Assembly: GCA_905250075.1 (NCBI GenBank)
Contig: CAJNOP010000122.1
Span: 230,434-294,433, forward strand
Direction of reading: 5' to 3'
Length of the DNA stretch: 64,000 nucleotides
Source: Rotaria sp. Silwood1
Taxonomy: Eukaryota; Rotifera; Eurotatoria; Philodinida; Philodinidae
The notes under the pieces were generated by a model that did no database searches, was not told the DNA's origin, and saw only the letters and a program-made list of their open reading frames with translations. Position 1 is the stretch's first letter, and the number at the start of each line of letters is the position of its first letter. The translations under genes and the position numbers were made by a program. Positions 45,540 through 55,500 of this stretch are shown in pieces.

Positions 45540-48500
45540 TCGAGGAATCTAAATTGATTTATTAGTTTTAAAATTTGTGAGTTTGTTTGTCGTGGTCAGA
45601 GATAGCCAATTCCCAATAAGTTGTGACAAGTCGTGCGTGAGATGAACTGAAAGATTTTTTGGCACTATAGCTGAGTATTCATGATTCATTATGTCCCGCA
45701 GGCTTATCGCCCGTTGGGGCCAACCACTGTTCGAATTAGTTTCTTCCATATCCGTCGGTCTTGTGCTTGGTGGGACAGATCTTGTCCGCTGCGTCCACAC
45801 CATTCCATGATGTCGTCCAGCCATTCTCTACATGGACGTCCTCTTCGGAGTTTTCCCTCCATTTTCGCGAACACTGTGTGTTTGATCAGACTATTATCAT
45901 CCATTTTACAGATATGGCCGAATAATCTCAGTTTCCTTTTCTTTATTATGTCTACTATGGTTTCCTCTTTCGATATCTTCTTCCTTATATCTTCATTGCG
46001 TACCATGTCTTTCCAACTAATTCTTAGAATCCGTCGGTAGCATTTCATCTCGAATGCGAGTAACTTCTTTTTGTCAACCTCTTTTACGGTCCATGTTTCT
46101 GAGGCGTATAACAGCTCGCTGAAGACGCATGTTATCAGAACCTTGAGCTTGTTCTTCGCTGTCAGTTTCTTGCCGTTGCATATGTGTTTGAAGGAAGCCA
46201 TTGCTCCTGTTGTTTTACCTATTCTCATTCTGATTTCTTCTGAGCAATTGTTGTCCCATGTTAGTAGGCTTCCTAGGTATTCGAACTTTTCAACGTTTTC
46301 TATTGTTTTTCCTGCTATCTGTAGTACTTGTTCTATGTTTTTTCGATCTCCGAATACCATTGTCTTGGTTTTCGTTGTGTTCACAATGAGTTATGCTTTT
46401 TGGGCGGCTATTCTGGTCAGCTCGATTTGGTTTTGAAGGGAGCTACAGTCTTCGTCTATTAGGTCGATATCATCTGCAAATCTTAGGTTGTTTACGAGTA
46501 TTCCACTGATGTTGATTCCATAGATGTTTTGTTTCATCTGGCCCATCACTCTTTCGAGGTATACGATGAAAAGTAGTGGTGACAGAGGATCTTCTTCTCT
46601 AGTTTCTACGTCTGTTTGGAACCACTCGCCGTGGTCTTTGGCAATTCGGACTGCTGATTGTGCATTCTCCTAAATCTTTTGTAGTAGAGTGACCATCTTT
46701 GTTTCTATACCGTACGATTTTAGCACAGCCCATATGATTTTGTGTTTGATTGTGCCGAATGCCTTTTGGAAGTCTATGAAACAGTTGTATATTTTCTTTT
46801 CTTGTCTTTTTGCCTTCTATACTATTAGCCTGAGCGTCAGGATTTGGTGAATAGTGCTTCTGTCTTTCCTAAGTCCTGCCTGTTTTTCGGAGAGGTGGGG
46901 CTCAAGTTGATTTTTGAGCCTGTTTAGCAGCACGGTTAGTAGTACTTTTTTTGTGTGGTTTATGAGAGAGATCGTTCGGTAGTTCGCGCATTCACTGAGA
47001 TCTCCCTTCCTTGGTATTGATACTAGGATGGATATACCCCATTCTTCTGGAATCGTACCTTCGTGCCATGCTTTGTTACAGAGTTTGTGAATTGGATGTG
47101 CTAGCTGCTCTCCTCCAGCTTGTAGTATTTCCGTTGTGGTTCCGTCTGAACCCGAACTTTTGTTCCTTTTTAGTGCGCGTATTGCTTCTTGTACCTCGGA
47201 GCATAGTATGTCTTGAGGATCCTTGGTGTTCGTAGGTGTGATTTCCTCAAATTCTTTTACCATCGTATCTCCTCCTCCGTGGTCCTTGCATAGACTGCTG
47301 CAATACTCCGTTCATCTTTGTTTTATTTCTTCTTTCAACTGTAGCATTGTGCCGTCTTGGTCTCGTATCACGTTTATTCGAGGCGAGAACTTCCCCCGTA
47401 GCATTTTTATTAGGCTATATGCTTGCCTGATATTTTCAATTTTTAGGCCCTTTTCGACTTCGTCACATTGTTGCTGTATCCATTGTTCTTTGTCGTGTTG
47501 TGCTGCTTTCTTAACTTTCTTGCAGATGTCTTTGTATCATTGTGCGCTTTCCGTAGACGTGTCTTTTATCTGTTTCAATTTTTGTTTTTCGTCTGCTAGC
47601 TTTAATGTTTCTTCGAATATCCAAGGTTTTCGGTTTATTTTTCTAGCAGATATCGTTGCTTCTATTGCTTCTTTGATTGCTTCTCCTATTTTTGTTGCGT
47701 GCTCTTCTAGATTACTTGCTGATAGGATGTTTCCTATGTTTTTCGCTAGTTTATCACTGTAGGATTGTCTTACTTTCTCGTTGCTTAGTTAGCTCACGTC
47801 GACTCTCTGGCTTTGGTGTACTTTGTTGTACATCTTCTAGAGTCGCAAGTTGACATTACACATTACTAGCAAGTAGTCTGAGCTGATGTCTGCGCTTTGA
47901 AATGTTCTACAGTTGATGACCGATGACATCCATCTTTGTTGGATGAGGACCAGGTCTATCATATTCTTATGCACGCCATTCGGTGATGCCCATGTCCACT
48001 TTCGCTTTGGTTTCTGTTGGAATCTCGTATTACATATGTAAAGATTGTGTACTGTTACGAATTCTAGGAGACGTTCTCGTCTTTCGTTTCTGTCACCATA
48101 TCCGTATTTTCCCATCACGGGTTTCCAATCTGTATTATCGCTGCCAACTTTTACGTTCCAGTCGCCTGTTATAATGATTATGTGTTTTCTGTGTGTCTTT
48201 GCTAGTGTTTCCTCAGTACTGTTGTAGAACGCTTCGATATCCTCGTCTGAGGCTGAGGCGGTTGGTGCGTATACGTGTATTACTGTGATCTTGAATGATG
48301 CTGCGTTGAATCTTGCTGTGATTATTCGCGAACTGATTAAATTGCATTCTATTAGTGCCTTTTTAGCTCTTGTACTTAGTAGCAATCCTGCGCCTCTTAT
48401 GTGTCTGTTGTCTTCTCCTGACCAGATGAAATCTCCATTCGTTGTTTCACATTTTCCTGTTTAGCGTACTTCTGAGATACCAATGATGTCATATCTGAAA

Positions 48501-48870
48501 TGTTTCATTTCATTTCTAAGCAGTTCGTTTTCCAGCTGCCCATAGTGTCTGAATGTTCCATGTACCAATTGTCAGTGTGTCTTTGGTCAGTTTTAGCTTG
48601 TGCGTGTTTGATGTCGTACTGTTCGTGTTTGCCAGTTTTCCAGTAGCCAATTTTTCGACTCTGCCCTGGTTACTCGGCAGAGAACGCGGACCTTGTTCAT
48701 CCGGGCGACATCCGAGCCCGTATGGTTTTCTACTATGATCGTTTATGGTTGGTTTCTATCGTCTTTCTCTTTTTTACAGATGGCGGCATCTGCACTCCTT
48801 TCCATTTAACGCTCCTCTTAGTGACTCCGGACTAGCGACCAGCACGAAAGCCCCAGGATGAGATATCGTG
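45540..48870 (-). mobile_element. non-LTR retrotransposon (LINE), APE-endonuclease type, dead
   Basis: Coding blocks on the minus strand run from 5' (about 48800) to 3' (about 45700). The endonuclease region, 48385-47837, contains IHVYAPTASASDEDIEAFYN, IIIITGDWNVKVGSD and NMIDLVLIQQRWMSS, as in APE-type endonucleases. The reverse transcriptase follows, 47263 to about 46400, with KRNKSSGSDGTTTEIL, WGISILVSIPRKGDLSECAN, ISLINHTKKVLLTVLLNRLK, SEKQAGLRKDRSTIHQI and the catalytic FADD motif (LRFADDIDLI). The C-terminal region, 46384-45704, has KFEYLGSLLTWDNNCSEEIR, ELLYASETWTVKEVDKKKLL and RRGRPCREWLDDIMEW. The G+C content is higher than in the flanks. The ends are estimated from where homology and composition stop; no poly-A tail or target duplication was identified. 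Confidence 0.88.
45704..48385 (-). pseudogene. LINE endonuclease-reverse transcriptase ORF, interrupted
   Basis: The endonuclease, RT and C-terminal parts lie in order on one strand. They are broken by stop codons and frame changes: after ILTLRLIV near 46817, within the segment around LLQKI near 46670, and before IVNTTKTKT near 46388. Sequence between about 47300 and 47830 has homologous pieces in changing frames. The RT core with LRFADD is readable in one frame between stops, so decay is moderate. The C-terminal block is the commonly seen endonuclease-reverse transcriptase tail that follows RT in many invertebrate LINEs. The clade was not assigned. Confidence 0.85.
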
Positions 48871-49555
48871 GTCGGGTTCTCATACATATTGATTTTTATT
48901 TAGTATGCTATCGGTTAGAGAAATCCGAGACAATTACGCGTAGGTGAGGGTGTGGGTATTAATGCTCGTCATTCACGTCCACTCGCACTATCACACCACA
49001 TACCCACACTCATCGACACCCACACTCATACCCACCAGCACCCACCCACACCCTCCAGTAATCGAATTTGATAGGAATTCCGGCAGTTGCATTCTGAAAA
49101 GACTTCTGTAGAATCTTATGGGATCTAATACGACCCAGCGAGGTATTTAAGCATTTTGATGACGGTTCGAGAGTGAAATTGTTCGACATAAATTAGAGAC
49201 TTTCTAGGGTTTCATCGAATTTCGACATTGTAGTTTAGCCGAATCACGTTCTAGAATATCATCTTAAGCCCGAAGATGTCCAAAAATATTGAACATTCCG
49301 AACGAACCAAACTCTATTCTTGAATTCTAATACCATTCAACTAATGGATCTTATCGAAACATACAGGATCCATTGAAATTCAAAAATGATTGACAGGATC
49401 GTACAGGAAACTCATCAAGATTTGTCCATCAGATCCGTTAGTGATATGAACAATCGAATTCTCATCGAATTTTATAGGTCTGTTGAATCCCATACGATTG
49501 GATCGACGTCGAGGCGGATTAATCCACCTGGATACTTCATCCTTCTTTTTCAATA
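48871..49555. other. Upstream region of the Kelch gene, with one telomere-like element
   Basis: Apart from the element at 48946-49056 nothing is certain. A minus-strand frame at 49574-49380 has a protein-like composition but no independent support. Confidence 0.35.
48946..49056. repeat. TLI 15
   Basis: GAGGGTGTGGGTATTAATGC is the short left arm. The right arm is long and degenerate (CACGTCCACTCGCACTATCA, CACTCATACCCACCAGCACC) and ends CCCACACCCTCCAGTA. Asymmetric: the C-rich side is about four times longer than the G-rich side. Confidence 0.75.
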
Positions 49556-52500
49556 ATGTCGAATTATCGCTCAATAATCGTTTTAAGTAAGTACAAGTAT
49601 CTCAGACATCAGTGTTTTTACTATTGGTTACTTGCAGAAACGAAACTGTGGATGATAAGAAAGAAAATAGGAACACGAAGGAGAAGAAACGAAACCGATT
49701 ATTAGCTTGGCATATTTCTCTTTGTGTTTTGCTTACCGTCCTTGCCTTGTTAGCTATGATATTGGGCATTTTTGGTCTGTTTCTCATAAATAAAACAACG
49801 ACAACAACTACAAGTAAGAATATCTCCATTTGTTTATAAAGCTGGGGTTTCATTCACATGCTTTCTACTTATGATAACTTTAAACGAATTCATAAGTAAT
49901 TAGTTTTGTACATGATAATTCGTATAATATAGTTTTTTCACTGAATAAATGAAATCAATGCACTTTACAAAATCCAATGGTCAGTTTTACCATTCATAAT
50001 CTACCTAGGAAAGCATAATAATAGAGAGGCAAATGTAAGTATTGATTTCTGATTATTTTTTCTTATTTTCTTTTTCGAAAATATTTAACATGACAATTAT
50101 AGTTTTTCGCCAAAATCCGTATTGAGTGTTTTTATCATTTAGCTTAATTGTTCCTCTGGAAGAGCTTGGCAATGAGAGATAGATGAAGAAGAAGAAAAAG
50201 ATAATAAGAAAAGGAAAGATATATTTCGATCATCCTTAACCAAGTATCTGGGTATCTGGTAATATTTTTTTCGAGTAAGAAGAGATACGGTGATGGAAAC
50301 TCCGATGCTTTGTTACAATCATTGTATGCAACGTGTGTACGGCTCTATTGCGAGGTCTATGCGACCATAAACGTTCTGTATATGACCTTTTATGCGCTGT
50401 ATTTGACTGTCCACCAGGTTGGTGTTTTACTTATCGTAATTTTCTCCTATATCATTATCTGTACACTGATAACGCTTGTAGCGAAGCTGCCAACAACCCA
50501 CTTTTTCTAGCCTGCTTTGGTTCGAGATGCGTGCAGACTAGATTTAAAGTAATAGAATAGCCTAAAGGTCAAATCAGGGCGATTGATGTTTCTGATTGTT
50601 TTATCTATCAAATTCTAGAACCGTATGCTAATGTGTCATTCGAGTTCCAATTATTTACTTTATTTCTTTAAAGATAGTATAATAATAAGTTCTACCCATG
50701 TGAAAATGTTTGCCTTTGTAAGCTACTTTCAAGCAGCTTAAATTAACTTACACCTCAATAAAGTGCTTTAAAGCGCTTAAACATTACGGCCTTAAGCTGC
50801 TGAAAGCGGCTTCAATCCATTAAACCGCTGAATACAGCTTAGAATACGGTTTGATAAGCGCTTTCCAGCATTTATCATGAAAAGTGCTGTAAACTTTCAT
50901 CTTTTTAAGCACTTTCCAGCAGTTATCATAAAAATCGCTTATTAGTGTTGTGATTTTTATTATTTCTAAGCACTTTACAGCACTTTACACAAGAATCGCT
51001 GAAAAGTGCTTCATTTTTTCTCACATTTAAGCGCTTGGCATGGCTTAGATTAAAACGCGCTGAGAAAGATGGGTGACTGCTACAGAGGGTTAACTAGAAA
51101 TATTATTGATTGCCAATCTGTCTTACTTTCCGAAATATTTTTTGTTTTTTTCTGAGCAGAAAATGCTCAAAAAATGAGTCGTGGTCACCGTTACTGAACT
51201 TCGAAATACGTTTTTCGATCATGATCGTCCCTAATCTCCATCAAGTTGTCGCACAACTTAAAACCACTAGATCTGTCCCTGAGAAATTCCAATTTGTTAT
51301 CTTCTTTTCTGGTCCCTTTTTTTTCAAATTTTGAACTCTTTTTTCAGTTTGTTTGAATTGTTTTTTTATGCATGTGATCTTTTTAAAATCTAGTAATGTA
51401 TGTTATTTATTTTATACTTCTTTTTCCGTGAAGTTTACTCGGGATTTTTCTGAAAGAGAATGAGAACGTCTCAACTCGTCACGTGACGAGTTGAACAAAC
51501 AGCAAAAATCAGACCTTTCGTAACACCAAAAATAGGGATATCCAAAAATACAGGGATGTCGTAACGAAATTTACAGGACGATCGTAACGATTAATACAGG
51601 GAATTCGTAACAGTTGCAGAGCTTTCGAAACGAAGCAACAGGGATTTCGTAATGAGGATGAGGGTGATAGCTGAACTGAGTTTGCAGAAATTACATGCTT
51701 TTCGTTACAAAAGCTCTGTAATGGTACATATTAAAACACCAATTACGATCACCCTGTAAACTTTGTTACGAAACCCCTGATTTTTTGTTACGAAAGCCCT
51801 GATTTTGTCGTTACGAAAGCTCTGTCACGGGCTTTCGTACTGTCAATTCGTTACGAAAACCAGACAAGGAAAAACGTGACGAGTTGACACATTCCCAAGA
51901 GAATCATTTCGTAGTAAATAACTTTCTTGGATTCTTCTGATGAACCGAACTGTATAATTATCTATGCTATTTTTTTCCGGTTACCTGTATCTTAAAGTAC
52001 ATTTTAAGATAATTTGTATCAATGAGTAGAAACAGTAAAACAATTTATTAGAAGAAAAAGATAACAGATTCGTTCATAAAAAGCAGTTTCCAATTTTTTC
52101 CGATTTTTAAAAAATATCTTAGCTTTTCTGATTTTGAAAATGAAAACTCCGGTTTTAAATTTTCCATTTGGAACATCTGATGCCATTGCATAGTAAATGC
52201 CTCGATGCAGCGTTGCTATTGGTTTATATTTGTGTCATTGTTCGGCGCGATATTTTTCGAATACAGGACAACAGAACAGAACGAAAGAATTCAACGGTCG
52301 TTTAACATAAGGATAGTGTAGTGAATACTTGAAAAGAAAATGCAAGGAACTGACCATATGCTGAATAGTAATTTTATTATTAATCTGTCGCACGTATGCA
52401 CAGAAGGTAAGTCTCGTGTTTTTTGTTAAGTGATTTATAAAAAAAAAGGCTTTACCCATTGAACTCCTCGTCTACGTCTTGAAAAGAGGTGGATAGTAAT

Positions 52501-55500
52501 AGATGTCTTTTGTTACATATAAGTATTTTCAAGAATTTTTCTTGTGCTCCCTTTTTTCTTGCTACGTAGGTTTGAGATAAGATGTCTTTTTCATTAATTC
52601 GTTTGTATTGTTTTACATAGCTTCTTTGAATTTAGCTCTTCATATTTCTTTTCTTCGCATGGCGAAAATTTTTAATTAAAATAAGAGAATGATTGACATC
52701 ATTGGTATTACTTTATTGAAACACTCCACTGTTAACTGATAATACCATTAGTCATCAAAGGAAGAACCAGATAAAGAAGCACAAGAAAGTTAAAAGTGAA
52801 CATTAAAACACAACAAGATTAATAGAGAAATTATATTCATATAATGCTTCCTTGTAACTTTTCATTTGTTTGCTTATTTATTTCCTTCTTTATGATTGAT
52901 GGTTTTTGTAAGTTAACAACAGAACATCTCAATAAACTGATTGTAACAGTGTCAATTATTTTCTTATTGTTAATCAGTCTTTCTTTTTTTATTTGTGTGA
53001 AGAAATTCTTCCGTTTACTTTTTTTTTAACTAAACGTTTATTCTTTTTTTCAAATAGTGACATTGAATGTTTAAGTACGCGCCGATATATAATAGTCTTG
53101 ATAAGAGATTCGTTCACACTCAGCTAAAGTTTTTTTATACTAAATAGTTACTGGAAGTGCCTATAATTTTATTCTAAAACATTGTATAGCGACAATTTAG
53201 ATTAGTTTGTACAGAAAGTGTTCTTGTGAACGAAACTTACTAGTCAAGAATATTATAAAATCAAAGTGAAGTACTGTAAGCAAGCTAATTGCTTTCAAAC
53301 ATGAGACTAGACGTTCAACGGTTAGGCGCTACTCTCTCTGTTCAGATTTTAAGTCGTAAATAAATCCTATACCACTTACGAACTAATATTCATTGTTGAT
53401 CAGATTCTATTGCAATCATTCTGAGCCTATATATAGAGGACTCCTAGAATAGTACGATATCCAAACGAGTTCGACTAGTTCTGAATAATTATTCCAGATA
53501 ATAACTTGATAACCGTGTCCTTCTTGGCAAGCAATTTCGAAAAAATTTTTTTTTGAACTTCGACCCTTATTTCTACTTCCATGAAGTTCGCAGTCAAACT
53601 ATCTCATAGATAAAATTTCATCCATTTGTAATATAACATGGGCCAGATATGAACTTCTCAAATTATCCCCGGTTTACACAATATTTAGAAACAGCGTACA
53701 GATTTTGAGATTTTCCTATCTTGCCCATGACATACTACAAATTGATGAAATGTTATCTATGAGATAGCCTAACTGCGAACTTCATGGATACAGAGTTAAG
53801 GGTCAAAGTTTGAGAATTTTTTTTTTTGAAAATTGCTTGACCAGAAGGATACGGGGTATAAAGTTATTATCTGGAATAATTATTGCGAACTAGTTGAACT
53901 TGTTTGGATATCAAAAGGTTCTAGGAGTCCTCCATATATAGACATAAAATGATGGCAATAGAATCTGATCGACAATGAATATTAGTTCGTTTAAATCCAG
54001 TGCTTGTAAGCGCTTAAACATGTAATTATAAGCGTTGTTCGGCTGCTTGAAAGTGCTGAAACTTCCAAGAGTAAGCGCTTGAAAGTGCTGAACTGTGTAT
54101 ATTTAAGCACTTTTCAGCAGCTTAAAATGTGCGCTTTTTTGTTTAAATTTTCACATGGGTAGTATGAAATAGCAAGTTAAAATTAAGAGATAAATCATCA
54201 TAAATATTTTTCATACAAAAAAGACTTAAATCATTGAAATGTCTTTGATTATATCAAGACGATTTCACATAATAGGAAAAATATAATTATGGTAACAATA
54301 ATAACATATGATCAGGCATACAACGAAGAGATAAAAGAAAATATATAAGAGAAAAGTAAGATATAAGGATATTAATAATAATATGCAAGAACTTTACATT
54401 GGATTACTCTCTAATAAAAAGGAGTTTGGCAGTACTTTGAAGGGTTCTGTAGCTATTATAGATTCTGCTATCAGATACGTTTTTGGCAAACTCCGTTTTC
54501 TAGAGAATATGTATTTTCTCAACATCACGAATGCAAAGCATAGTATCAAATTGTTCTGGATCTAACTAAGTTCTGCCTTAATAAATCAGGCCGACAACTT
54601 TGGTTTGGTCTAGCCTACTAGCCGAAGTTCACTATTATAGAAACTGATCAAGTCAGGTTGGTAGCTCTGAATTATTTATGGAAATAGAAACTTTCGCAAC
54701 CCTAGCTGTTTAATAATTTTACGTCTAATATCGAGTATCAGATGTGCGGTATATTGAAAAAAGACAAACATCTACGGGGTTATTGCGACACAAAGAGAAC
54801 GACTCTTTCTTTTTAAGCACTAGAAAGAATAAGACCAGAATTCGAGAAACATTTTCTTGATATCAACTCAAAGTAAAAAGACTTATACAACGCATTGTAC
54901 TTATTAGTAATGAAGGAGCGACAAAATAGAAATTTAGAAAAAAAACATAGTCTGTATTTTGTAATCGACTGCGCTGTTCAGATTTTAATGAAAGCTCTCG
55001 ATTAATATATAAAATGACTCAGAAAAATCAAGAAAAAAATTATATTACTAAGAAAAAGCAGATTTCTAGCGAATGAAGATAGGAGAAGAATATTTCCGCG
55101 ATTAGAAGGTTCATCAGGATATCAGAATATGGTGATCGTGATGGTGCTAGATAGAACGGAGAAGAACTATCGATTATTCATCATTCCATGATGGTTAAAC
55201 AAGAATTTGAGATGCTTGTTTGATACGACCGTTTACGTACCGTATTGGTCGACCCGAGAAAAAGTATTTTTCAGATTATCATTTTCTTGTAAAACGAAAA
55301 ATAATTTCTACATATTTACCAGACAGAAATATAGCGTCACTGCCCAACAAAATAAATGAAATTGAAAATGTATACACTTCAAATGAATACTCTAATATTA
55401 TTCGTGAATTACTTGTGAAAGAGTAAATTCTCTTAACGAAAAGCAATATCTTAAAAACTAATTTTTCTTTGATTCGATTTGGTCAGTTAAGAAAACAGAT

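Noticed and set aside
45681..48738. Several plus-strand frames of 60-180 codons
   Set aside because: They are antisense shadows of the minus-strand LINE coding region.
49380..49574. Minus-strand frame of 64 codons with protein-like composition (MSDNSTLLKKKDEVSRWINP)
   Set aside because: It overlaps the supported plus-strand first exon of the Kelch gene, has no motif, splice partner or homologous neighbour, and could be chance.
50310..50560. Cys-rich or hydrophobic overlapping frames inside the Kelch intron
   Set aside because: Neither frame has a signal peptide, a recognised cysteine pattern or splice sites, so they were left out.
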